From Flavobacteriales bacterium (GTDB taxonomy: Bacteria; Bacteroidota; Bacteroidia; Flavobacteriales_F; PHOS-HE28): DNA of 64,000 bases. The DNA lies in the NCBI GenBank assembly GCA_016717305.1, contig JADKFY010000001.1, forward strand, positions 124,001 to 188,000, given 5' to 3'. Made by a program: the position numbers and the translations under genes. How positions within the stretch are numbered: position 1 is the first letter of the stretch; every line of letters begins with the position of its first letter. The notes beneath the pieces were generated by a model that was given only the letters and a program-made list of their open reading frames with translations, had not been told where the DNA came from and did no database searches. Below, piece after piece: positions 1 to 8,474 of the stretch.

Positions 1-1
1 C

Positions 2-2209
2 GAATCTTCGGAAGATGCCATCATTGCGGTGGACCTCACGGGTATCGTCACGGATTGGAACGAGGGCGCAGTGAAGCTCTTCGGATACCCGGAGGAAGAG
101 GTCCTCGGCAACCCGATCCAAATGCTGCTTCCCGACGATCGCAAAGAAGAGGAAATAGAACTGCTGGGTCGTGTCGCGAAAGGCGAACGGGTGGAGCATT
201 TCGAAACCAAGCGGCAACGGAAGGATGGCTCCTTGGTAGATGTGGCGTTGAGCCTTTCTGCGATAAGGGATGAGCAGGGTGTTATTATCGGGGCCGCCAA
301 GATCGCCCGCGACATTACCATTGCAGCTCGAGCAGAAGAAGAACTCCGCGCCAGCGAACAACGGTTCCATCTATTGGCCGACAATGTTTCGCAGTTGATC
401 TGGATGGCTGAGCCGGACGGCAGTACTATGTGGTTCAACAACCGCTGGCACGAGTTCACGGGAATGACCAGTGATGAGATCCGTGCAAATTCCAAGTCAT
501 TGCATCATCCCGACCATTACGACCGGGCCACCAATTCGTTGAATGAGCGTGCGGCGCAAGGCGAGCCGTGGAACGATGTGTTCCCCTTGAAAGGGGCGGA
601 CGGTGAGTATCATTGGTTCTTGGCCAACGCCATGCCCGTGAAGGATGAGGATGGCAACGTGGTCCGTTGGTTCGGCACGTGCACCGACATCACCGACCAG
701 CGCGTAGCACAAGAGAAGATGCGCGAGAGTGAGGAACGATTCCGGCTACTTGCGGACAATATCGGACAGCTGGCCTGGATCGCTGAGCCGAACGGGGACA
801 TCCATTGGTACAATAAACGGTGGTTCGATTATTCCGGAACCACACCGGAAGAAATGGATGGATGGGGATGGACGAAGATCCAACATCCGGACCATGTGGA
901 ACGCGTGACCCATAAGTTCAAAAGACATATTGATGAAGGGGTGGATTGGGAGGATATCTTTCCGATAAAGGGTGCCGATGATGAGTATCGTTGGTTCCTT
1001 TCTCGCGCCTTTCCCGTACGTGATGCAACAGGGAGGATCGTGCGATGGTTCGGCACCAATACGGATATTTCGGACCGGAAGGCTATGGAGGATGAACTTG
1101 CCGCGATCGCCATCAACAAGGATAATTTCCTGGCCACGCTCGCACACGAATTGCGCGGTCCGCTGGCTCCATTGAAGAACGGTCTGCAGTTGTTGGAGAT
1201 GGCCGCTGATGATCCTTCGGCACAGGAGAACACGCGCAACATGATGGTGCGCCAATTGGACCACATGGTCCGCTTGGTGGACGACCTGATGGACCTTAGC
1301 CGGATCAACACGGGCAAGATCAAATTATCGCTGGATGAAGTGGACATCTGCGACGTGGTGGCAACTGCAATGGAGACCAGCAGGCCGCTGATCGATCGGA
1401 ACGGACACACGCTCAAGGTAGAACTGGCAGAGGAAAAATTAGTGGTGAACGGAGATCGTGATAGGTTGGTACAAGTGGTCGCCAACCTGTTGACCAACGC
1501 AGCGAAGTATACCCCACCGGGAGGCATGGTCGATGTGGTGGTGAAGCGGAAAGGAGAGGAGGTCTCCATCGTTGTGAAAGACAATGGTATCGGTATCGCT
1601 GCGGAGAAGATCTCCAGCGTATTCGACATGTTCACGCAGGTGGATCCACACCAAAAGACGGAGTCCGGTGGTGGATTGGGGATCGGGCTCAACATCGTGC
1701 AACGCATTATGGAAATGCACAACGGAGCTGTGGAAGCACGCAGCGAAGGACTTGGCAAAGGCAGTGAATTCAGTCTGCGCATTCCGCGCTTGCTAGGCAA
1801 GGTCGTTCAACCCGCACCAACAAAACCAACAACGGAACAAGGAGGTACAAGGCGGGTAATGGTCGTGGATGATAACGAGGATGCCGCACTCTCGATGTCG
1901 ATGATCCTGAAGAAGCGCGGACATGTAATTGCCGTTGCGCATGATGGCGAGATGGCCGTGGCAAAGGGTGCGGAATTCAAACCCGAGATCGTGATCATGG
2001 ACATTGGCATGCCCAAGATGAACGGCTACGAGGCCTGTGCGGCTATGCGCAAGACGGATTGGGGACAGCGCTGTATGATCGTCGCACTAAGCGGGTGGGG
2101 TCAAGAAGAAGATCGGCAAAAAAGCAAAGAAGCAGGCTTTGATCGCCATGTGGTGAAACCCATTGACCGCGCAACCTTGGAGTGGATCGTGACGCAGGAG
2201 AAGGAGTGA
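2..2209 (+). CDS. Hybrid sensor histidine kinase, PAS-PAS-PAS-HisKA-HATPase-REC (5' truncated)
   Basis: The reading frame is open to the left edge, so the N-terminus lies outside the window; 735 residues are visible. Three PAS folds come first (about 1-105, 116-235, 244-365), the last two close to each other in sequence. A HisKA box follows with the phospho-acceptor His in LAHELRGPLAP (about residue 382), then an ATPase domain with the N box (LTNAAKYTPPGG) and G boxes (DNGIGI, GGGLGIGLN). A C-terminal receiver carries VVDD and the phosphorylatable Asp in IMDIGMPKMNG (about residue 667). No membrane segment is visible, so it looks like a cytoplasmic multi-step phosphorelay kinase. The signal is unknown. 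Confidence 0.93.
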   Translation, partial: ESSEDAIIAVDLTGIVTDWNEGAVKLFGYPEEEVLGNPIQMLLPDDRKEEEIELLGRVAKGERVEHFETKRQRKDGSLVDVALSLSAIRDEQGVIIGAAKIARDITIAARAEEELRASEQRFHLLADNVSQLIWMAEPDGSTMWFNNRWHEFTGMTSDEIRANSKSLHHPDHYDRATNSLNERAAQGEPWNDVFPLKGADGEYHWFLANAMPVKDEDGNVVRWFGTCTDITDQRVAQEKMRESEERFRLLADNIGQLAWIAEPNGDIHWYNKRWFDYSGTTPEEMDGWGWTKIQHPDHVERVTHKFKRHIDEGVDWEDIFPIKGADDEYRWFLSRAFPVRDATGRIVRWFGTNTDISDRKAMEDELAAIAINKDNFLATLAHELRGPLAPLKNGLQLLEMAADDPSAQENTRNMMVRQLDHMVRLVDDLMDLSRINTGKIKLSLDEVDICDVVATAMETSRPLIDRNGHTLKVELAEEKLVVNGDRDRLVQVVANLLTNAAKYTPPGGMVDVVVKRKGEEVSIVVKDNGIGIAAEKISSVFDMFTQVDPHQKTESGGGLGIGLNIVQRIMEMHNGAVEARSEGLGKGSEFSLRIPRLLGKVVQPAPTKPTTEQGGTRRVMVVDDNEDAALSMSMILKKRGHVIAVAHDGEMAVAKGAEFKPEIVIMDIGMPKMNGYEACAAMRKTDWGQRCMIVALSGWGQEEDRQKSKEAGFDRHVVKPIDRATLEWIVTQEKE

Positions 2210-2302
2210 CCGGGAGCTTATTTCTTGCAGCCCGAAGGATATTTTTGAGATCAGCTATAGTCCTTTTACTTGGATCCAAACCAATTCCGGAACAGTTCTA
2301 GC

Positions 2303-2569
2303 ATGGAACCAAGTGGACCAATACATAGATACATGGAACAGCAGAACGAACAGCGCCCAGCATTAGGAGAACCGGATCCTCCGGTGAAGGAACCCGGTAA
2401 GCCACCAACACCGGTGCGTGAACCGGAGACACCCAAAAAGCCAGGACCGGAACCCGTGCCTGGTACACCTACCCGGCAACCGCAGGAGGTGCCACCAAGT
2501 CCCGGTCAGCCGGGTCCGGTACAGCCTCATCATCCGGTGGATCCAAAGCCCAGTCAACCACAAGGTTGA
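2303..2569 (+). CDS. Small proline-rich hypothetical protein
   Basis: An 88-residue protein from the ATG at 2303; an in-frame TTG at 2270 would add 11 residues. About a third of the residues are proline, in a run of PxP and EPxxP units (EPGKPPTPVREPETPKKPG), with no signal peptide or membrane segment. It looks disordered. It is followed directly by a strong hairpin terminator, which favours a real transcript. Function unknown; composition alone could also arise by chance in GC-rich DNA. Confidence 0.45.
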   Translation: MEPSGPIHRYMEQQNEQRPALGEPDPPVKEPGKPPTPVREPETPKKPGPEPVPGTPTRQPQEVPPSPGQPGPVQPHHPVDPKPSQPQG

Positions 2570-2597
2570 TCGGGCCAAGGCGATCAGCACCGAACCC

Positions 2598-2655
2598 ATT
2601 GCCCCAAAAGCAACGCCCCGAAGAATGCTCTTCGGGGCGTTGCTTTTGGGGCAAT
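2598..2655. terminator. Bidirectional terminator with a 27-bp perfect stem
   Basis: The arms 2598-2624 and 2629-2655 are exact reverse complements around a 4-nt loop (atgc). A-rich and T-rich tracts lie inside the stem and T-rich sequence follows it on the plus strand. It sits between two convergent small genes and can serve both. The inner stem (caacgcccc / ggggcgttg) recurs in the hairpin at 54243-54278. Confidence 0.85.
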
Positions 2656-2660
2656 AATTT

Positions 2661-2912
2661 TCAATGAATTCCTTGCGGACCCGGGTTGGTTGCAGGTTGC
2701 GGTGCGCCGTGATCACCCTTTACTCCCTTCGGTGTTACCGGTTTCTCCTCGTTTTTCTCCGCTTCGGTGGACTCAGCATCTTCTCGTTCCTTCTTTTCCG
2801 GTATCCCGACCTCTTTCGCTTTTGAATTCGCGTGATCGGAGGTGTTCAAAGGGATTGAAGAGTCCTTCTTCTTCTTCTTCTTTTTCTTCGGGTCTGGGTT
2901 ATGTTCATTCAT
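2661..2912 (-). CDS. Small lysine-rich hypothetical protein
   Basis: An 83-residue, highly charged protein with a run of eight lysines near the N-terminus (NPDPKKKKKKKK) followed by a Glu/Lys-rich tail. The ATG at 2912 is preceded by taggaa, a reasonable ribosome-binding context, and TACTTTAG, a near match to a -7 box, lies just upstream. It is convergent with the proline-rich gene and shares its terminator. No family recognised; predicted disordered and soluble. Confidence 0.5.
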   Translation of the reverse strand: MNEHNPDPKKKKKKKKDSSIPLNTSDHANSKAKEVGIPEKKEREDAESTEAEKNEEKPVTPKGVKGDHGAPQPATNPGPQGIH

Positions 2913-3150
2913 TTCCTAAAGTATTATGCCGCCTTAGCGGGCTGCGGTTATCCTCTCTCTTCACTTACAACTGTCGGGCCGATGCGATCTAAGAATGGCA
3001 TAGGAGTGGATCCACCTTTGGATCTGTTCCTTTCGCTTCGTCCCTCATTGGTCAGGCTTGGTCATTGTCTCTATCGATCGGGGCGAACACTGGACGATCA
3101 ATAAGTTGCTCGGGTGATTTCTACACATCCCGAAAGATCATTGCGTCGAA

Positions 3151-3507
3151 CTATCCGTGGACTTGGCCTTTGGAAAGTGGAACAAGTCTTCCTTGAACAT
3201 TCTTGTCCAACTTGATCCATTTCCCATATTGTTCTGGGGACAGGAATTCGCGCAACGCGGCGTCACGTCTTTTCCACCAAGCACGCATGTCATCATCTTC
3301 GGCATCGCTCGCATTGAGCTGATCATACTCCTTTTGATAAACTTCACCCAACTCTCGCCAACCTTGCAATTGGTCCGGCGAGAGGCCGATCAGCGTAGCC
3401 GCGCTATCAGTCAACATGGGCCGGTCTTGCATTTCAGCCGGTTGTATTTGTGCATGGACGTGCATGGACCCGAATGCAACGACCATAGAAAGTAGGAAGG
3501 TCCTCAT
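3151..3507 (-). CDS. Secreted protein with LTxxQ-like motifs
   Basis: Translation from the ATG at 3507 gives 118 residues with a clear signal peptide ending HVHA. An in-frame start at 3564 would bury this signal, so 3507 is preferred. The mature part has two LTxxQ-like motifs (LSPDQLQGW and LSPEQYGKW) separated by a charged helix with a Trp-Trp pair. That arrangement recalls Spy/CpxP-type periplasmic proteins, which bind unfolded proteins. The assignment rests on motif spacing only. It belongs to a minus-strand block of envelope genes. Confidence 0.6.
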   Translation of the reverse strand: MRTFLLSMVVAFGSMHVHAQIQPAEMQDRPMLTDSAATLIGLSPDQLQGWRELGEVYQKEYDQLNASDAEDDDMRAWWKRRDAALREFLSPEQYGKWIKLDKNVQGRLVPLSKGQVHG

Positions 3508-3565
3508 CTTGATTTGGATGTTGGTGATGCGAACTTTCCCACAAGGATCACGCCGATCGAACACT

Positions 3566-3931
3566 TCAGTCGGAGAGCTGGCCGGAAGCAGGGCGATAAT
3601 ACTTGGTCATGGACTTCCTCAAGGTAACATACCGGTACACACCGATCAAAATGGACACGAAGGAAATGACCAATGCCAAGAACCCGACGAGACGCAGATC
3701 GCCGAATCCTTCAAGTTTTAGAAGTGCAATGCCTCCGAGTAGCAGATAGAGCGTTGACCGTATGTAGCTCAACAAGGTCCGTTCATTCGCTAATCTCGTA
3801 CGCACCAAGGCCAGATGGTCCCGCAGGATCATCTGGTCCTTGTTCTCGAAAGGATGGTCCACGTGCAGCGCGGAACGGATCAAGGAACGTCGTCGGCCCA
3901 TGCAAGCGAAACTACGAAGATCCCTTTGCAC
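3566..3931 (-). CDS. DUF202 (YidH-like) inner-membrane protein
   Basis: The core LRDHLALVRTRLANERTLL followed by two hydrophobic segments (about residues 60-80 and 82-105) is the DUF202 signature: a short cytoplasmic N-terminus with the RTxLANERT motif and two to three membrane helices. Function of the family is not established. The start is uncertain: 3931 gives 121 residues, while 3901 and 3832 are alternatives, the last of which would trim the usual N-terminal extension. It lies 58 bp upstream of the LTxxQ-like gene on the same strand. Confidence 0.75.
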   Translation of the reverse strand: MQRDLRSFACMGRRRSLIRSALHVDHPFENKDQMILRDHLALVRTRLANERTLLSYIRSTLYLLLGGIALLKLEGFGDLRLVGFLALVISFVSILIGVYRYVTLRKSMTKYYRPASGQLSD

Positions 3932-3973
3932 TCTGGACCGATCCGTCCCTTGATCAGGATGATATGGAACTTG

Positions 3974-4606
3974 TTACTTCGCCAACTTCAAGCGGACACC
4001 AGCTGTTACATAGAGCTGGTTCACTTTGGGATTTGTATCGAAGTTATCCCTGAAGTTGTCGTTGTCCTTGAACAATTTGTTCATGGCCACATTATAGCCG
4101 GCTTCGATGAAGACGAAACTGATCTCTACGCCAGCACCACCGCCAAAGTACCATTGCGCAGGATTTACCGTAACGGTTGAATTGGGGCTGTTCAGATCAG
4201 CATTCAGTTTGAACAACGCCGTTGGGCCAGCTTGCAGGTAAGCATTGACCGTGTGGTCATCGGCGGGATCCAACAAATGTACCCCAACGTGCACGGGTAC
4301 CATCAACCACCGGTCCGTGTAGCGGAACTCGACATTGTTTGCCACGGGTGATGTGGAGGTATCTACAACTGTGTAGTTCATGTTACGCACCATGAAGTGG
4401 ATCCCGGGCTTTACGAAGAATCTATTTCCCAGCATAACATCCGCGCCAAATTGGTAACCGGCACGACCTGTCCAACGGTCCGTTCCGGCCTTGTTCACAT
4501 TGCTGCCATTGTATCCGCCGCCAAGACGGATCTCTTGGGCGCTAACGGTAGATAGCACGGCGATGGATAGAGTAAGTGAAAGGAGCAGTGGTACTCGAGT
4601 GTTCAT
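3974..4606 (-). CDS. Outer-membrane beta-barrel protein (PorT-like)
   Basis: The protein has 210 residues with a signal peptide cleaved after VSA (about residue 23). The mature part is rich in alternating aromatic/polar strands (GGGAGVEISFVFIEAGYNV) and ends in a short amphipathic strand (LYVTAGVRLKL), as in small Bacteroidota barrels of the OMP_b-brl_2 / PorT-like group. These sit in the outer membrane; a specific role cannot be read from sequence. It is transcribed with DUF202 and the LTxxQ-like gene or close to them. Confidence 0.75.
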   Translation of the reverse strand: MNTRVPLLLSLTLSIAVLSTVSAQEIRLGGGYNGSNVNKAGTDRWTGRAGYQFGADVMLGNRFFVKPGIHFMVRNMNYTVVDTSTSPVANNVEFRYTDRWLMVPVHVGVHLLDPADDHTVNAYLQAGPTALFKLNADLNSPNSTVTVNPAQWYFGGGAGVEISFVFIEAGYNVAMNKLFKDNDNFRDNFDTNPKVNQLYVTAGVRLKLAK

Positions 4607-4687
4607 TTTTGTTCTGGGTTTGGTTGGTGTTCAAGTTGATGACCTTTCGACCTGTAGTCCAAGGTCACGAGATCCGGTTCGCAATTA

Positions 4688-4867
4688 CTAATGACCATTG
4701 CCCCTTAATACTCCCACGGTCAGTGTTACCATGAAGAGGAGAAGAAGGACGAGGAAAATGAGTTTGGTGATGAAGGTGATCGATGTGCCACTGGCTACGA
4801 AGCCAAATACCGCTGCAATGATCGCCAGTACCAGAAAGAGTGCAGAAGCGCGTAACATGACATCCAT
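4688..4867 (-). CDS. DUF1328 small membrane protein
   Basis: From the ATG at 4867 the product is 59 residues, made of two hydrophobic helices (LFLVLAIIAAVFGFVA and FITKLIFLVLLLLFMV) around a short polar turn. This matches DUF1328 (YtjA-like) proteins, which are normally 55-65 residues. A longer in-frame start at 4957 adds an unconserved 30-residue leader and is rejected. TCAATTTG, a close -7 box match, lies upstream of the chosen start. Members are often found with envelope- or osmotic-stress genes, which fits the neighbours. Confidence 0.8.
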   Translation of the reverse strand: MDVMLRASALFLVLAIIAAVFGFVASGTSITFITKLIFLVLLLLFMVTLTVGVLRGNGH

Positions 4868-5153
4868 CTCGTAAGAACCATGCCGGATCGCGCAAATTGA
4901 AGAACTGGCGTTGTTCCAGTGCAGTATGGGATCGAACGTAGGTTGAGGTGCGGGCAAGTCGCACCTCGTTCATGGGCATTGGTTACACAGTGTCTGTTCA
5001 AGGGTTGGGCTTTACCTCTTCCACGATCCAGTTGTTTGTGGTGGTGGATCTGAATTACAACGCAGCACGAGCTCAACCATGCCTGGTCGTTCATCGCTGG
5101 AGCCCAGTTCGAAAGGCACATCTTCACCATTCAACCCCTCAACATCCAAATTC

Positions 5154-6317
5154 CTACTTATCCTCTTTCTTGCCGAACACCTTTTTCAAAAGTCCTTTGC
5201 GCTCTTCTTCCTTTTCTTGGATCAGTGGTGTTTCGATATTTATCTCCCGATCGATCACCGGTTCTAGGGCCCGTATGAATGCGTTACGGAGCAACTCCAC
5301 CACAGCAGTCCAAGTGCGCGCATTCGGGTTGTCCAATTTTCCTTCAAAGGGCAGTTTCGTGGCGATCTGGTCCTCACGACGGTTCTGGAGCACTACCCCT
5401 GCAGTACCCACTATCCCTTCGTACAGTTTGTGCAGGATGCCATCCTTCTTATCCTCCTTCCCAAGTACATCCAGGTCCTTGATCACTGGTTTCACATAGC
5501 CGCTGAACGCCCCATCCCGTGTGGCGATCTCCGTGTACAAGTCCATCGAACCCCTGTTCACATCGAAATTCCCGTAGGCTTGGAAGAAGGCATTCAGCTC
5601 GGGCAGCGCAACACCGTTCAACTTCATGTTCAAGTCGAAGATCGTTTGCTCACTTAGCGGATCCAACTCCATATCCAGTTGGAACTTGCCTTTGTACACA
5701 TTGGCATTCGCTGTTACGGCCGATGGAAGAAGGTCGTCTTCATTCTCCACGGACGTCAAGTTGGTTGCAAGGGCCTCCAGATCCGTCAAGGCCAGATCAA
5801 CTGGTGGACTGGATGATGGATCACCGTACTCGATACGTCCATCACGAAGCTGCAGCCTATTGATGCTCAAGGGCATGAAGTCGTCCAAGAGTTCACCCAA
5901 ACTTGCCGTGTCCTTCGCTACATCGGCGGGTTCTGCTTTCTCCAAGGTGAACCGAACACGAGGACGGTCGATCTCAAGTTCGCCCACCAACTCACCGTGG
6001 AAGAGTGCACGCCATTCAACCGAAAGGTCGATCACGCCGGCGCCTAGGAATGGAGTGGTATCGTGCGCGATGCTGTCCACTTTGTCCAAGTAGAATTCAT
6101 CCAAACGATAGGCGCCGCGGTAGATCGCAAGGTCCAGATCCTCTATATGGCCATGGTAACCAGGGATCTTGGCCAGACGGTCGTTGGCAACATACAACAA
6201 CGCATAAGGCAGAGCGATCCGGACCAATACCAAGATCACCACGATCCAAAGGAACACACGCCGTTTTCGCCCCCGTTTCTTTTGGACATCTGTAGCGGAG
6301 CGGTTGGGTTCGGTCAT
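5154..6317 (-). CDS. AsmA-like / DUF748 family envelope protein
   Basis: The protein has 387 residues. A basic N-terminus (KKRGRKRR) precedes one membrane anchor (about residues 20-42), followed by a long periplasmic part with repeated beta-strand units typical of AsmA/DUF748 proteins (DLDLAIYRGAYRL, INRLQLRDGRIEYGDP, FDVNRGSMDLYTEI). The C-terminus is charged and lysine-rich. AsmA-like proteins are thought to bridge the envelope and assist lipid or outer-membrane homeostasis. No catalytic residues are expected. It is divergent from the response-regulator set at 6595. Confidence 0.72.
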   Translation of the reverse strand: MTEPNRSATDVQKKRGRKRRVFLWIVVILVLVRIALPYALLYVANDRLAKIPGYHGHIEDLDLAIYRGAYRLDEFYLDKVDSIAHDTTPFLGAGVIDLSVEWRALFHGELVGELEIDRPRVRFTLEKAEPADVAKDTASLGELLDDFMPLSINRLQLRDGRIEYGDPSSSPPVDLALTDLEALATNLTSVENEDDLLPSAVTANANVYKGKFQLDMELDPLSEQTIFDLNMKLNGVALPELNAFFQAYGNFDVNRGSMDLYTEIATRDGAFSGYVKPVIKDLDVLGKEDKKDGILHKLYEGIVGTAGVVLQNRREDQIATKLPFEGKLDNPNARTWTAVVELLRNAFIRALEPVIDREINIETPLIQEKEEERKGLLKKVFGKKEDK

Positions 6318-6399
6318 GGTGCGGATGGATGGATCGGCTCCGGTTCAGGAAAATATCGGGCCGCGTGGGATGTACAAGCGCGAAAGGAAAATCGGTCAC

Positions 6400-6460
6400 G
6401 TTCCAATCAATTGTGTGGAACAATTTTCACGTTGATCGGGGAATATTCTCCCCGATCAAC
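6400..6460. other. Two adjacent perfect hairpins in a divergent intergenic region
   Basis: The first hairpin pairs GTTCCA (6400-6405) with TGGAAC (6416-6421). The second pairs twelve bases at 6431-6442 with 6449-6460 around a 6-nt loop, followed by ccccttttc. The region lies between divergent genes, so neither annotated neighbour needs a terminator here. It could be the end of an unannotated short RNA or a regulatory site. Confidence 0.45.
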
Positions 6461-6594
6461 CCCTTTTCATCGTTTGTTTGCACCGAGGAAGGTCTGCTCG
6501 GGCATATTCCACACTGGGCACGCTTCTTTCTATGTGTTCGACCAGCACCAAGCATGGAAGTTCTGTGCCCATCACTCAGTGGAATAGTTGAAAG

Positions 6595-6981
6595 ATGGAT
6601 CTACAAACGGATAAAAGCCTACCAGTGCATACAGCACTGTTGGTCGATGATGAAGAAGAGATCTGTCTCTTGCTTTGTAACATGTTGCGCCGGATGGGTA
6701 TCGTATGCCACGTGGCACACAGCTTACAAGAAGGAAGGAAAGCGTTAGGCTCCGGCGAGTACGATGCTGTATTTTTGGATGTGAACCTGCCCGATGGATT
6801 GGGTTATGAGATGATCCCTGACATAAAAGAGGTGTTGCCCAATGCACGCCTTATCGCCATTAGCGCCATGGACAATGAACGACCACGGGCCTTGGAAGCA
6901 GGCGCCGATATCTTCGTTCCCAAACCCTTTAATCGAGATACCATGTTCGCTTCCATTCGAAAATTGGGTTTTATTTCTTGA
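6595..6981 (+). CDS. Single-domain response regulator (lone receiver)
   Basis: The 128-residue protein consists of one receiver domain. The acidic pair is in LVDDEE (about residues 17-21), the phospho-acceptor Asp is at about 62 (FLDVNLPDG), the Thr/Ser switch is in IAISAMD, and the conserved Lys lies in VPKPF. No output domain follows. The NtrC-type regulator gene starts 18 bp downstream, so the two are probably co-transcribed with the CHASE3 kinase. It may act as a phosphate sink or shuttle in that set. Confidence 0.9.
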   Translation: MDLQTDKSLPVHTALLVDDEEEICLLLCNMLRRMGIVCHVAHSLQEGRKALGSGEYDAVFLDVNLPDGLGYEMIPDIKEVLPNARLIAISAMDNERPRALEAGADIFVPKPFNRDTMFASIRKLGFIS

Positions 6982-6999
6982 ACCAACTCTCCACCACCT

Positions 7000-8400
7000 A
7001 TGGCCACCTCAGCACACATACTTGTCTTGGACGACGACCAGGACATTTGCAATCTGCTTTCCCGTTTCCTTACGAAGAACGGTTACCAAGTGCGGACCGC
7101 CGGTCGTGGCGCAGCCGCCAAGGAGATCATGGAAAGCCAACGCTTCGACCTGATCCTTTGCGACCATCGCCTGCCGGATACGGACGGACTGAAGATGATG
7201 CAGCATATCCGGAGCGTTTCCCCTCGCACCCAAGTGATCATCATTACCGGGTATTCCGAAGTTAGGCTGGCCGTTGAACTGATGCGGAAAGGGGCCTTCG
7301 ACTACATCGCAAAACCGTTGTACCCGGACGAACTGCTTATGCGGGTGCAAGACGCACTTGCAGCGAAGGATGCTCCCGCGCAAAGCGCCACCGGCAGTTC
7401 GCCGAAAAGCAATTCATCCAAAAGCGAAAAGGGCAACACCTACGTGGAAGGTTCAGGCCCAACCTCAAAGAACATTGCAAAGCATATCGCCCTGGTCGCC
7501 CCGACCGATATGTCCGTGCTGATCACAGGGGAAACCGGAACCGGTAAAGAGTATGTGGCCAAGCGGATCCACGAGATCAGCAAACGCGCCAATGGACCTT
7601 TCGTAGCTGTTGATTGTGGCGCACTGCCGAAGGAATTGGCAGGGAGCGAATTGTTCGGCCATACCAAGGGTGCCTTCACCGGGGCCGTTGGCGATAAGGA
7701 AGGTAGTTTCGAGCAGGCGCAAGGAGGTACGCTCTTCTTGGACGAAGTCGGGAATTTGACCTATGAGAACCAGATCAAACTCCTGCGTGTACTTCAGGAA
7801 CGCAAGATCAAACGTATCGGTGGTACGAAGGACATTGATGTGGACGTGCGCGTGATCGCTGCGACGAACGAGGATCTCCGGAAGAACCTTACCGAAGGAA
7901 AGTTCCGCGAGGACCTGTTGCACCGGATCAACGAGTTCAGCATTCACCTGTTGCCGATCCGCGAACGAAAGGAGGATATCGAGCTCTTCGCGCAGCACTT
8001 CGTTTCGTTGGCAAATGAACGACTGGGCCGCTCCGTGAAAGGCTTCGATCCGGTCGCCCTGAAACACGTAATGGAACACGATTGGACGGGCAACCTGCGC
8101 GAGTTGGGAAATGTTGTTCGACGTGCGGTCCTCCTCAGTACCGCTGATCTCATCACCGCGGAATGCTTGCCTGCGACCGTGCTTTCCGGACCAACCGCCC
8201 AAAGTACCAACGGCCGCAGCGTGAGCCATGCTGCACCGGCCGATGATGGTTTACGAGGTGTGGCCCAACAAGCCGAACGGGATGCGATCCTTTCAGCGCT
8301 GGAACGGAACGGATTCAACAAATCCAAGACCGCGGAACAGCTCAACATCGACCGCAAGACGCTCTATAACAAGTTGCGTTCCTTCGGACTTGAGGTTTGA
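7000..8400 (+). CDS. Sigma-54-dependent response regulator, NtrC family
   Basis: The protein has 466 residues. A receiver occupies about 1-120 (Asp55 in LILCDHRLPDTDG), and a low-complexity Ser/Lys linker follows. The AAA+ sigma-54 interaction domain (about 150-385) has Walker A GETGTGKEYVAKR, the sigma-54 contact loop GAFTGA and Walker B GGTLFLDEVGN. A Fis-type helix-turn-helix is at about 428-465 (NKSKTAEQLNIDRKTLYNK). Such proteins hydrolyse ATP to open sigma-54 promoters when phosphorylated. It sits between a lone receiver and a kinase, its likely partner. Target promoters are not evident here. Confidence 0.95.
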   Translation: MATSAHILVLDDDQDICNLLSRFLTKNGYQVRTAGRGAAAKEIMESQRFDLILCDHRLPDTDGLKMMQHIRSVSPRTQVIIITGYSEVRLAVELMRKGAFDYIAKPLYPDELLMRVQDALAAKDAPAQSATGSSPKSNSSKSEKGNTYVEGSGPTSKNIAKHIALVAPTDMSVLITGETGTGKEYVAKRIHEISKRANGPFVAVDCGALPKELAGSELFGHTKGAFTGAVGDKEGSFEQAQGGTLFLDEVGNLTYENQIKLLRVLQERKIKRIGGTKDIDVDVRVIAATNEDLRKNLTEGKFREDLLHRINEFSIHLLPIRERKEDIELFAQHFVSLANERLGRSVKGFDPVALKHVMEHDWTGNLRELGNVVRRAVLLSTADLITAECLPATVLSGPTAQSTNGRSVSHAAPADDGLRGVAQQAERDAILSALERNGFNKSKTAEQLNIDRKTLYNKLRSFGLEV

Positions 8401-8474
8401 GGAGCATGTCCCACGTATCAGCATGTCCTCAGGTCACGTTGCATTAATTGGCCAAAACGCTGCGCGGTGATCAC

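Noticed and set aside
829..1800. Long antisense open frame (323 codons) opposite the hybrid kinase
   Set aside because: Serine-rich translation with no motifs; a shadow of the kinase gene in GC-rich codons.
4868..5153. Small gene between DUF1328 and the AsmA-like gene
   Set aside because: Open frames here lack a start with plausible context and show no conserved features.
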